NCBI RefSeq assembly: GCF_029931775.1
Contig: NC_079323.1
Location: 34,242,882-34,306,881, forward strand
Length of the DNA stretch: 64,000 nt
Source of the DNA: Euleptes europaea
Lineage: Eukaryota > Chordata > Lepidosauria > Squamata > Sphaerodactylidae
Direction of reading: 5' to 3'
The translations under genes were made by a program, and so were the position numbers. Positions 1-30,285 of this stretch are shown here, piece after piece; positions within the stretch are counted from its first letter, which is position 1, and each line of letters starts with the position of its first letter. Under the pieces are notes generated by a model. That model saw only the letters and a list, made by a program, of their open reading frames with translations. It was not told the DNA's origin and searched no databases.

Positions 1-243
1 TAGAGGGAAGTTGTCCAAATAAAGCACATGCCTACTTGGAACTTGGCCAATGTAACCAGAGAGCATGACTACAAAAACCAAGCCAAACAGCCAACAATCT
101 CAGTTCTGTTGGGGGACAAACACTCCCCAATCTTTCAAAAACACAGCAAGGAGTTGTCCACCATTTATATTTGATCAACCAAACTTTGGACACACAAGTT
201 CAATAAACTGGTTTTCTTTATGGTTTTTGCCAGAACGATTTAC

Positions 244-3200
244 CTGAAAGATCCACGACAGCTTCGTGACTGGAAAGAGCTCCCTTTTCGATAAAGAGTT
301 CTCTGAAGTACTCGCTATTAGCTGCCAAAACAGATTTGTGTGCTTTGTATACTTCTCCTTCAATGAGCAAAGTAACATCACAAAATTGACTGGAAAGCCG
401 CTGTTGGTTCAGCTGATTCAAGACTGACTGAGAATGCTTTGAAGAAGTCTGTTTCACAAGGCCTTTACTATCAACCTGGCATTAAAAAAAATATGCAACA
501 AGCAGCATGTTAAACTTTCAACATATCTTTAAAAATGTTTCTAATAAACAGCTAGGAAAAAACGATTCTCTTCCAGAACCATGTTTTGCAGTCAGTATGG
601 GTAATGGGTTAGTTTTAGCCAAAATGTTCTAGTCAGTGGGACAGAATATTCTTGTCTCCACAGTGCAGCCATGGATTTTCCAGAAATGCTGCTCCTGGGA
701 GACAGGGGACCTTCAGGGGCAGAATGAGAGGCAAATCAGGGAGTCCGCAGCAGGAAGATAGGAGTCAGTGGAAATTAAAAGGTAAAGGTCCCCTGTGCAA
801 GCACTGGGTCATTCCTGACCCATGGGGTGACGCCACATCCCGACGTTTACTAGGCAGACTTTGTTTACGGGGTGGTTTGCCATTGCCTTCCCCAGTCATC
901 TTCCCTTTACCCCCAGCAAGCTGGGTACTCATTTTACCCACCTTGGAAGGATGGAAGGCTGAGTCAACCTTGAGCTGGCTACCTGAAACCCACTTCCGTT
1001 GGGATGGAACTCAGGTCGTGAGCAGAGCTTGGACTGCAATACTGCAGCTTACCACTCTGCGCCACGAGGATCCCTCAGTGGAAATTACCCCACTCCTTAT
1101 GTCAGTGGAAAATTTACTGGCAGTCTAGATCCCACCCACTGGATTTCAAATTTTGTTAGCCACTCTGAGGACAAAAATACAGCAAATAACAGTCGTGTTG
1201 TTTGTGCAATAAAACAAATTTATTTTGACTTATTTTAAATTTCTTTCTTTAAAGCACTGGTTCCCAACTGGGGGTCCGTGGACCCCCAGGGGTCCGCGAG
1301 AACTAAATTAAGGTCCACGAAACAAAGTTATAAACCCATAATAAATTAATATTTTCAGTTAAAAGTTCTCCATTATAAATATATATATATTCAAATATTA
1401 TTCTAAGTTTAATGTTTAACTAACAGTTATGATTAAAGTTTATTTTCAAATTCTCAGAATTTTTATTTTGAACCTTGGGGTCCCTGCACCGAACAAAAAA
1501 GTCCTAGTGGTCCCTGGTCAAAAAAAGGTTGGGAACCACTGCTTTAAAGGAATGAGATAAACATGTAAACTACCCTCCTGTACCAAGGTATATTAAATGC
1601 AACTTACAAATACAAGCTCATGTTTGGCTATTGGCTTCTTTTTTACAGGCTTTGGTGAAGCAGCTGGGAGCGAGGCAGAGTTGCTTAATTCGTCATCTGT
1701 TTCATTGCTATCTTCCTGCAATGCTGTGTCTAATCCAAGCTCTTCCAGCATTTCAGAAGGATCTGACAAGGATCTGGAACGATCTAATTTTTCTTGGCAC
1801 TTGCTACATTCTTTAATGTAATCTTTGACTTGCTTTAGAATACCTAAGGAAAGACATTAAAAAAATCTTTTGAATTTTTGACTTCATTTACACAGTAAAG
1901 GATGGCTTTGCTCATGGGGTTTCTAGTATCTTAAACAGTAAAATAGGTGACCTAATGTGTCTTTCACGTAGGTGATTAGCATTCTAAAGAAAAACGTAAC
2001 TTGCCAGAGATAGAATCGTAGAGTTGGAAGGAACCTCCAGGGTCATCTAGTCCAACCCTCTGCACAATGCAGGAAATTTGCAACTACCTCCCCCACACAC
2101 TCACTCAGTGACCCCCTACTCCATGCCTAGAAGATGGCAAAAAACAAACAAACACCACCCTCCAGGATCCTTGGCCACCCTGGCCTTGAAGAAAATTGCT
2201 TCCTGACCTCAACATGGTGATCAGCATTTAAGACCTTTGTAATAGTGACCTTTAGTCAATTTTTAGTTTAATTTCAGCCAAGGTTTTTCTGTGCATCAAA
2301 TATATCTTCTCCTAATATATGAATGCCCTTCCTGCAACCTCTTCCTCAGTCAGTCAGTCAGTGAGAGAGAAAGGAGAACCAAGAAGAGCACACATGCACC
2401 ACTGAAAAAAGCTACTATTTTTTTTCCAGACCCAGGGGCTTACAGTTATGCTTACAATGATTGTATGCCAGTTCCACTGAGGTTAACAGGAGTTTCTGCC
2501 ATTAAACTACCGTACATAAGATTCCAGGCTGGAACATATGAAACTGCCTTATACTGAATCAGACCATCTAGTGCAGCACTGTTTACTTTGCTGGGAGGTG
2601 GACCTAAGTGTACTATTCATAGATTGCTTCCAGTCCTACTACCAGAGACCCATTTACCTGCAGATGCCAACATCTAAACTTGGGGACCTTTTGCGTGCTA
2701 AGTGTGCACTCTGTAGTAAGACATAGCCCCTCCCATTATCTGGAAAAACTCTATTTCAAAAAGTTGAATGTATAAATTATGGCCACCAAATATGTGCAAA
2801 ACGGCTTTAAGGTGCACATAATTCATTGTTCTTGGAAAACTTGTCAGTTCCCTTCATTTTTGTAAAAAAACAATATTTTGAACTAAACATGACTCTAGCC
2901 TTTTAAACAGCAAATACATAAAGGTCACTGAACTCTCTTTCTTGCTATAGCCCCAGTCCTGCATAACTTTTGTCTGTGCAGGTCCCATGTCCTCAGCATA
3001 GGGGTGGTTGAAGGAGACCCCTCTACCTATTTTAACCTGCAGAAAGGCTGGCTGAACCAAAACAACAAGCTCAAATACAACATATCTTTTGTAGTCTAAA
3101 CAAAGCCCAAAATGTAAAGAAGCTATAGATTGGTACAAAATTCTTCAACCAAAAATGTACATTTTTAGTATTTGAACTTCTGTTGTAAAAATTTAGTTTG

Positions 3201-6200
3201 CTATTTTTATTTTATTTTAAGGGCAAATGGGTCAAAAAGTTACAAAATTAATCACATCTTGAAAATAAAAACCATTTGATGTATTCATTGATTTAAACAA
3301 GGTTGAACAGCATGAACCCAAATCTTTCAATTATAAGAACAATTTTTCTTTTTATTAACACAATTAGTATAATGTCTCATAAGTCTAGCAATAATAGGAT
3401 AGTTCCAGGTAATACTGCAGTGGGATTGGATGTTGGAGCTGATGAGCAGAAAATAACAGACCAACTACTATTTGTGAAACACAATAGATAATGACCCAGC
3501 TTTCCATTAGAAACTGATGGAACCAGAAAAACGAATGCCAGGACATTCCTACAGACCTTCCTACACAGCTTAGCCAACATGAGGATTCCATGCATCCAAT
3601 CCTGCAAAATACACAGCAACCGTCTTTATCCCTCTCTGTTAGCAGGTCATGGCAATTGTGCCCCAAGCATAAACACAATTCACATAAGAAACTGTTGCAG
3701 AATTTCTGCATAACACAGGATTTCCCTTTTTTGGGTTCTACCAGCACAGGAAGCTCTTAGATAATCCTTTGAATAGACCACCTTCTAAATCCCTCCAAGA
3801 AACACTTGAGCAGAAAACTGTGTACTCGGTAGAGCTTGTCCATTTTACTACCTAAATCAAAACAAACCTCGGGCTGTAAGGCTGATATTTGTTTTTACAA
3901 CCTCAGCCAAATCATCAGCTGTGCCTGTGTCTAGACACCAGTAAGTTAACCCATGAGAAATAAAGAAGGCTTTGCCAGTGCCATTTTCAACGTACTGACT
4001 ATGGGCTTGTCATCTTTCCTCTCAACTCTTATTATAGACTTCTAAAAACCAAGTCCCAGAGAAGATCCTGTATAGGTAATATAGAAATGCCTTACCCGCC
4101 ACTCCATAATAACAATTTGGTAGACTGGGCTAGGGCACTGTCTATCCTATTTCTTTCACACATGCCCCAGCTGCTCTACAATCTCTAAATGTGAACAGCC
4201 TCTCCTCTTCATAGGTAGGCATCTGAGGGATGGATGCATGATGCTGGATCCATGCACTTCAGATATGCCTGTTTTTACTTTCAGGTATGCCATTAGAGGC
4301 ACAAAGATGACCTGTGCACTAGCAGGCTCTGATTGCTGGATGAAAAGAATCTGTGGGCTAGTGGTGGCCCTCAGGCCACAGTCTGGATGCCCCTGGAGAA
4401 TCTCTGTAACCTTAATGTCCTCAAAGGATAACCTAATCAAGATGCCCCAGTGCACTCTTCTCTCCCTTTCTTTTCAAAACAGATTCAGCTACTCAACAAG
4501 CTAGACAACCACCATTCTTATTTTTGCTCCAAATACTTGAATGAAAGAAGCTCCTTATTGATATGGAATGTGCTCCCAAGAGTTTAAAGATCAGCTGCAG
4601 CCCAAATGCATGACTACTCGAAAGTCCATCCCACAGATCTGAACATAATTCAGCCAACTGAGGATACATACGCTTAATGCATCTGATTGAGGGTTCAAGT
4701 ATAGAAAAGATGCCCACAAGACACCTTTTAATTTAAAATATGATTATCTTCCTCCCATAATTACTTGGGATTCTACTTCCCACTGGAATAACTATGCTAG
4801 TTTTTAACAGGAAAAGTCACAAGAGTCCTTTTGTTTATTGGTGAATCAGCTTTCATCCTCTTCATCGGATAAATGCATTTTCAGTCAGTCCACATCAGAA
4901 CTAACTGTTGGGTAAATTACAGGCGGGATTGGGCTGTCCTGTTTAGGAACACTGGCTTCTCTAACACGATAGCTGTAGTGCCTGCTGAGATAGCGTAAAA
5001 CGCTTTGAACACCGCAGACGAGCAATATGCATGCCAAATATTATACTAAAGGCCAAGACTTCCGATGGCAAGAAACGAATGGGAGGTTCTGCCTTGGATA
5101 TGCCGCTCTCTAAATGCACATTTCCCCCAGCCAAATTCTCCAAACTCAACCATAAACCCCCATGCAGAGTTTTGAGAATTAGGATGGGGGAAATGTGCGT
5201 CCAGAGAGTGGCCAATCCAAGGCAAAAGCTCCCATGCGTAAATGGCCAATAAGCCCCCATGGAGAGTTTTGAGAATTAGGATGGGGGAAATGTGCGTCCA
5301 GAGAGCGGCAAATCCAAGGCAAAACCTCCCATGCGTAAATGGCCAATAAGCCCCCATGCAGTTTTTTGAGAATTAGGATGGGGGAAATGTGCGTCCAGAG
5401 AGTGGCAAATCCAAGGCATAACCTCCCATATGTAAATGGCCAATAAACCCCCACGCAGAGTTTTGAAAATTCAGATTAGGGAAAATGTGCATTCAGAGTG
5501 GCAAATCCAAGTCAAAACCTCCCATGTATAAATGGCCAATAAGCCCCCAAGCAGAGTTTTGAGAATTAGGATGGGGGAAATGTGCATCCAAAGAGTGGCA
5601 AATCCAAGGCAAAACCTCCCATGCGTAAATGGCCAATAAGCTCCCAGGCAGAGTTTTGAGAATTAGGATGGGGGAAATGTGTGTGCAGAGAGTGGCAAAT
5701 CCAAGGCAAAACCTCCCTTGCATAAATGGCCAATAAGCCCCCATGCAGAGTTTTGAAAATTCAGATTAGGGAAAATGTGCATCCAGAGTGGCAAATCCAA
5801 GGCAAAACCTCCCATGCGTAAATGGCCAACAAGCCCCCATGGAGAGTTTTGAGAATTAGGATGGGGGAAATGTGCGTCCAGAGAGCGGCCAATCCAAGGC
5901 AACACCTCCCATGCGTAAATGGCCAACAAGCCCCCATGCAGAGTTTTGGGAATTAGGGAAACGCGCGTCCAGAGAGCGGCCAATCCAAGGGAAAACCCTC
6001 GCCCTAAGCCACAGGGGAACCCCTCCTCCCGCGCTGACAGCGCTCTCCCTTGGAGGACGCTTCGTGCGGGCGGAACCCTTCTTCCAGGCAGTTCCTTGCA
6101 GGCGACCAGCAAGCCTTCCTCCGCCCGGACCAAGGGCGAGGGGGCCGCGTGGTGCGCGCCGGCCCCTTCCTCCCTGCCCCCCCTCACCTCGCCACCAGTA

Positions 6201-6497
6201 GCGGCTGGAGAGGCGCTGCCAGGTGTGGAGGCGGGTGCGGTGGGCGCCGTCGGCCTCCAGGTGGGCGGCGCGGATGAGGCGGGCGCGGCGCTCGGCCTGC
6301 AGCACCACCTCGAGCTCGGCGAAGCGCTGCTGGTCCCGCTGCCGGCGCTGGTAGTAGAGGGTGCCGCCGCGCACCACGTAGCAGGCGGCGGCCTTGCGGA
6401 TCTTGCGCTTGGCGTTGCCCTCGGTGCCCGGCGCGTAGGGCTCGCGCTCGTTGGTCAGGTAGCGCAGGATGGCCAGGTAGCTCTCCTCGCTCGACAT
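244..6497 (-). CDS. ZBTB11: ZBTB11, first three coding exons (partial; 3' end off window)
   Basis: Spliced on the minus strand: exon 1 6188-6497, exon 2 1608-1843, exon 3 244-475. All junctions are GT/AG and the phases fit, giving residues 1-259. The start MSSEESYLAILRYLTNEREP matches my recollection of human ZBTB11. Residues about 79-119 (H79, H86, then C116-x2-C119) form the H2C2 integrase-like zinc-binding segment known in this family. Exon 3 opens the BTB/POZ domain (FCDVTLLIEGEVYKAHKSVL). The rest of the BTB domain and the C2H2 zinc fingers lie beyond position 1. The family is a nuclear transcription regulator. Introns hold SINE, hAT, CR1 and foldback-array sequence but no further exon that I can see. 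The open frame running past the exon 1 donor into the 97-bp array is not coding. Confidence 0.96.
779..1072 (-). repeat. tRNA-derived SINE, Sauria-like
   Basis: Sits in ZBTB11 intron 2. Read on the minus strand it starts with a tRNA-like head (box A-like GGCGCAGAGTGGTAAG, box B-like region near 1005-1020) and ends with the tail that reads AAAGGTAAAGGTCCCC on the plus strand. A short second copy of the tail is at 8488-8545. The 158-codon open frame over it is incidental. Confidence 0.7.
1247..1549. mobile_element. Non-autonomous hAT-type DNA transposon with 8-bp target-site duplication
   Basis: The element spans 1255-1541 (287 bp). Its ends are inverted repeats: CACTGGTTCCCAAC at the left and GTTGGGAACCACTG at the right, one mismatch apart. 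The 8 bases CTTTAAAG flank it exactly on both sides (1247-1254 and 1542-1549). An 8-bp duplication with CAGTGGTTC-like ends fits the hAT superfamily. The interior is AT-rich and non-coding. It lies in ZBTB11 intron 2. Confidence 0.88.
2009..2230 (-). repeat. CR1-type LINE 3'-end fragment
   Basis: Contains the stretch around AGAGTTGGAAGGAACC, the phrase on a 'mark... associated with many reptile and bird CR1 3' regions in antisense. A related but diverged segment lies at 24861-25135. No coding part is present. Confidence 0.6.
2529..2670 (-). repeat. Diverged fragment of the tRNA-Ala-like SINE
   Basis: Shares the 5' stretch CTGCCTTATACTGAATCAGA with the better copies at 13721, 15721 and 42604, then diverges. 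It lies in ZBTB11 intron 1. Confidence 0.5.
2730..5050. other. ZBTB11 intron 1, no recognised gene
   Basis: About 2.3 kb of AT-rich intron. No exon with conserved translation, no RNA gene and no clear repeat boundary was recognised. Short open frames on both strands have no recognisable protein character. Weak foldback symmetry near 2940-3070 may be an old repeat. Confidence 0.5.
5051..6000. repeat. Tandem array of about 97 bp units derived from one arm of a foldback element
   Basis: Nine head-to-tail units start at 5161, 5258, 5355, 5452, 5548, 5645, 5742, 5838 and 5935 (spacing 96 or 97 bp); the last is shortened and fades at about 6000. Before the array, 5070-5155 is an inverted, diverged copy of the same unit, and a GGCC end is at 5051. 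The layout is therefore one left arm followed by nine right arms of the foldback family seen at 42710-42890. It ends less than 200 bp from the ZBTB11 exon 1 donor. Because 97 is not a multiple of 3, the long open frames crossing it shift frame at each unit and are not genes. Confidence 0.85.
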
Positions 6498-7030
6498 GGC
6501 TCAAGGGGAGAGGGGCGCTGCGGAGGGGGAGGGGGGGAGCATTTGCGGGCCCTCGCGGGCCGGCCGTTAGGGAACTCTCCTGTCACGGGTCTCCGAAAGA
6601 GCGCGAACCTAGGCGAAGGAATTGGGGTGGGGGTGGGGGGAGGGACAGCGCGAGGCAAATAGGAAAATAAGAGTGGGGGGAGACACCCAGGTCTAGGCAG
6701 AGTCGGGCCCCGGGGGGGGGGTGGAACTGGAGTTTCGCGGTCCGCGGCGACGGGTGGGAGGAAGAAGCTCGGGCAGCGGGATCAACGGAAAGGCAAAATG
6801 GCTGCTGCACAAGCGGAAGTGGCGTCCGGGGAAATGGGGACCGGCTCGTGGCGCGGGGATGGGGAGGGAAGTGGGTGAGGGCGCGGGCGCCATGTTGGGA
6901 GCGGGCGAGCGCGGGCGTGGGGGAGGCGGCCCGCGCGGGGGCTGCTCTGTAAGGCCGGCTTGCACGGCCGCCGCCATCTTTGAATGGGGCGAGACGGGCC
7001 ACCGCCCTCTCCCCGGTAATCGCGAGTGGA
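5990..7030 (-). promoter_or_regulatory. ZBTB11: ZBTB11 CpG-island promoter and 5' UTR
   Basis: Very GC- and CpG-rich stretch around ZBTB11 exon 1. The ATG is at 6495-6497 (minus) and the GC-rich DNA continues about 500 bp upstream. YY1-like ATGGC cores occur near 6797 and 6889 and, in reverse, near 6970. No TATA box is evident. The start site cannot be fixed from sequence, but 6600-6980 is the likely interval. Divergent non-coding transcription from this island is plausible but unproven. Confidence 0.75.
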
Positions 7031-7099
7031 ATGGGTCTTCTTAGGAATGGGAAGGTCCAGTTAATAGATAGTGTTGCCCAGCTTGCAGACTACTGTGAC

Positions 7100-7405
7100 C
7101 AAGAGTCCAGTAGCACCTTAAAGAATATCAAAAATATTTTCTGGTAGGGTATGAGCTTTCGTGAGCCACAGTTTACTTCTTCAGGTATCTTAAAGACTTA
7201 CAAAAATATTTTCTGGTAGGGTACGAGCCTTCGTGAGCCACAGCTCACTTCTTCAGGTATCTTCAGGTATCTGAAGAAGTGAGCTGTGGCTCACGAAAGC
7301 TCGTACCCTACCAGAAAATATTTTTGTTAGTCTTTAGGGTGCTACTGGACTCTTGCCCTTTTCTACTACTGCAGACAGACTAACACGGCGACCCACTGTG
7401 AATTA
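7100..7405. repeat. Three-part inverted repeat of an unclassified interspersed family
   Basis: Two minus-oriented partial copies (about 7100-7190 and 7191-7262) are followed by a plus-oriented copy (about 7263-7405). The core AAAATATTTTCTGGTAGGGT and its reverse complement make a hairpin with arms of about 65 bp (7195-7257 against 7271-7338). Single copies of the family lie at 13997-14415 and 62328-62424. Tandem and inverted partial copies are common in Penelope-like elements, but the family assignment is open. Confidence 0.75.
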
Positions 7406-7409
7406 CTAT

Positions 7410-8145
7410 TACCAAGATAATAACCGAGAACCCTCGCTTTTAGTAGTACGTCTCTCTCTCAATATATAGTTGCAAAGTCTAACAACTTGGCACTTTGCTC
7501 TGGATGTCTGTCTTTCTATCCTGAAGGATCTCTAAGGAAGATTACACAAAACATTTCGATCGGACCCTCCCCAATCCACATCATTGCTCCGGGGTGGCCT
7601 CCTCCCGTTCTCATTTCAGTCATCGTTGATTATTCCCCATTCTCATTCACACTATCCCAGAAATTAACTATTGGTTTGAAACCGACAGTAGAATGACAGG
7701 ATACTTTCCAAAAGACACAGGTAATATATTAATTTTCTGACAGTACTGAATGTTTCCCTTTTTAAAAAGAAATGATTTTTTTTTAAGCTTTATTTGTGTC
7801 TAGACAATGTGGTCAACGTGATTCAGTTACAACATGCTTTCAATCAAAATGTGTGCTTAACATAATGCTGAGATTCACCTTTGGACTCAAATCAAGATTT
7901 TAGGATATTATCGAGCATTCTAATTTTACCAACATTTAGTATTTGCTCGGATATTAATTAGTTATGCACTTTGATAATTTTTAACCATTTAAATCGCAAA
8001 TCTATTTTGTATTTGTTTTTATCCTGATATTTAACTATGCAAATGTGTCTTATTTGATGGTCTATGACTGCAAATAAATTGACTGACTCAAATCAGGCAT
8101 TTCAAATGCTTCATGTTTTAAATCTACAATTAAATTAACTAATGT
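7410..8145. other. ZBTB11-RPL24 intergenic, nothing recognised
   Basis: AT-rich DNA between the ZBTB11 CpG island and the SINE at 8146. No exon, RNA gene or bounded repeat was seen. Confidence 0.45.
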
Positions 8146-8385
8146 CTGAAATAAGGTATGTGTGTGTGTGCAATCAAGTCATAGGTGATTTGTGGCAACC
8201 CCATAGGATTTTCAAGGCAAGAGACTTTCAGAGGTGGTTTGCCATTGCATGCCTCTGCGTGAGATATTTGTTCTGAGAGAACTGTGATTGGCCCAAGGTC
8301 ACCCAGCAGGCTTTATGTGGAGTAGAGGGGAATTGAACTTGGTTCTCTAGTTTATGAGGGCAGGTCTCAAAACTGCATGAGCACT
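8146..8385 (-). repeat. SINE with shared Bov-B/Sauria-like 3' module
   Basis: The part at 8165-8250 is the reverse complement, with mismatches, of the 3' half of the 5S-headed SINE at 39453 (shared AGAGGTGGTTTGCCATTGC). The other end carries the GGTCACCCAGCAGGCTT segment also seen, in the opposite orientation, at 31052-31290. Confidence 0.65.
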
Positions 8386-8487
8386 CCCTCCTATGGAAAG
8401 TAATATATAATCTGATGTAATACCAGGTTGACCTGAAACCATGTTTGCCTTGAAGCTATTTAAACATAATGCTGCATTGTATTAAAG

Positions 8488-8545
8488 GTAAAGGTCCCCT
8501 GTGCAAGCACCGGGTCATTCCTGACCCATGGGGTGAGGTCACATT
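8488..8545 (-). repeat. Sauria-like SINE tail fragment
   Basis: Near-identical to the 3' tail of the copy at 779-1072 (GTCCCCTGTGCAAGCACCGG). Confidence 0.65.
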
Positions 8546-8635
8546 GAATTAGGTGATATTAGGTGATATTTTTTTCACCTAGAAAAAAACAGGGAGTGTT
8601 TTTACAATGCAAAAGCTGTGACAGCAGGAGATACT

Positions 8636-8774
8636 GGGGTGGATCCAACCAACTTTTTCACTCAGTCTCACCAAACGACAGCCTGTTGATCCAGGCTTTT
8701 TGTCCATGCAAGTGGACAAGGGGGAACCCCCTCCCTCCCATTTTCATTTGCAAAAAAGCTGGTTGGATACACCC
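8636..8774. mobile_element. Foldback MITE with GGGTGGATCCAACCA-type ends
   Basis: The left end GGGGTGGATCCAACCAAC is an imperfect inverted repeat of the right end GTTGGATACACCC. About 139 bp, non-coding. Diverged relatives with GTTGGATCC ends are at 44361-44530 and possibly at 10420-10570 and 47938-48060. Confidence 0.6.
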
Positions 8775-8779
8775 AACTA

Positions 8780-9296
8780 CCTGAACCATGCCAAAGCATT
8801 TCATCTGAAGCACAGCAGTATCATTTTCAACTACTGATTTACAAGCCGGTGGCAAAAGTAATGATGCAATTACCCTATATAACACGTTCTTACTAATTTC
8901 CAAATAAATATTTACACCCTACCCCCAACTTGGAATCAAACAACAGCTCAGGCTATTCAAGTGAAACATTTAAGCCAGGCAAATAGTATTATAGGGAATT
9001 CAAAGTATTCAACATAAGGGTGACTCCATCATGGAATAGGTACAGGTTTTCTTTGTGTGTGTTTTGCAGCTCTATAATGGAGCTGTCATGTCATTGGAGG
9101 TTTTTTTTTTGTATGCCAGTTTTGCAATTCCAAATCTCATCAGACATATTTGTTAACTGAATGTTTACAAAATACTTTGTTATTATACCATCTGCCTATA
9201 ATTCATTTGTATACAAGTCTAAATTACTTTAAATATTTCCAAGTAAAAAAAAAAATCCATAATATCAAGTCACAGATACAAGTTACAAGTCAAGTA
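8780..9296. other. RPL24 downstream flank
   Basis: AT-rich DNA between the MITE and the RPL24 poly(A) signal. No gene, RNA or repeat boundary was recognised. Confidence 0.4.
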
Positions 9297-9302
9297 TTTA
9301 TT
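9297..9302 (-). terminator. RPL24: RPL24 poly(A) signal
   Basis: AATAAA on the minus strand, 27 bases past the RPL24 stop codon. The 3' UTR is short, as is usual for ribosomal protein genes. Confidence 0.8.
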
Positions 9303-9328
9303 TGACATAACCAAAACACTATGACAAG

Positions 9329-14814
<5,486 letters not shown>

Positions 14815-14851
14815 AATGGCGGCAACTGCTCCAGCGCTGGCGACTCCAGCG

Positions 14852-14867
14852 GCGAAAAGGAAGAGAG
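14852..14867 (-). promoter_or_regulatory. RPL24: RPL24 5'TOP start region
   Basis: On the minus strand this is a pyrimidine run, CCTCTCTTCCTTTTCGC, 38 bp upstream of the ATG. Ribosomal protein mRNAs begin at a C within such a tract, which gives mTOR/LARP1-responsive translation. The exact start base is inferred. Confidence 0.65.
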
Positions 14868-15078
14868 GATCACGGGAAACCGGATTCTATACTCGCGCGG
14901 GGCGTTATGGGGAAACGCCCCCGTTTCCAAGGCATCATGGGATGCTTTTTTCAGGCAGCTAGTGAATGCCGAAAATGTTTCAAAAAAATCACCATTCATG
15001 CCGCCGTAAGGTTTCGAAAACCTCATGGTTTAATAAAAAAATATTTGGAAATTTTTTTTTTCCTGAGGTTCCCTTAAC

Positions 15079-15090
15079 CAGCCAATCGGC
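15079..15090 (+). promoter_or_regulatory. CEP97: CCAAT box (NF-Y type)
   Basis: AGCCAATCGG matches the NF-Y consensus and lies about 55 bp upstream of the CEP97 ATG. The TSS distance is unknown, so it could serve either gene. Confidence 0.5.
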
Positions 15091-15136
15091 ATTCAGCACC
15101 CGCCCGGTTGCCTAGTGTTGTTAGCAAGCGGGAAGT

Positions 15137-30285
<15,149 letters not shown>

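Noticed and set aside
652-1128. 158-codon plus-strand frame
   Set aside because: It lies over an antisense tRNA-derived SINE; chance frame.
5046-5744. Overlapping minus-strand open frames of 83-103 codons across the tandem array
   Set aside because: They arise from the 97-bp repeat unit read in rotating frames; the peptides are the same repeat seen three ways and have no start, splice or domain context.
5051-6000. CRISPR-like array
   Set aside because: The units are contiguous with no unique spacers, and the DNA is vertebrate nuclear sequence.
6583-7044. Pro/Arg-rich frames on both strands in the ZBTB11 island
   Set aside because: High GC lowers stop density; the frames overlap each other and the 5' UTR.
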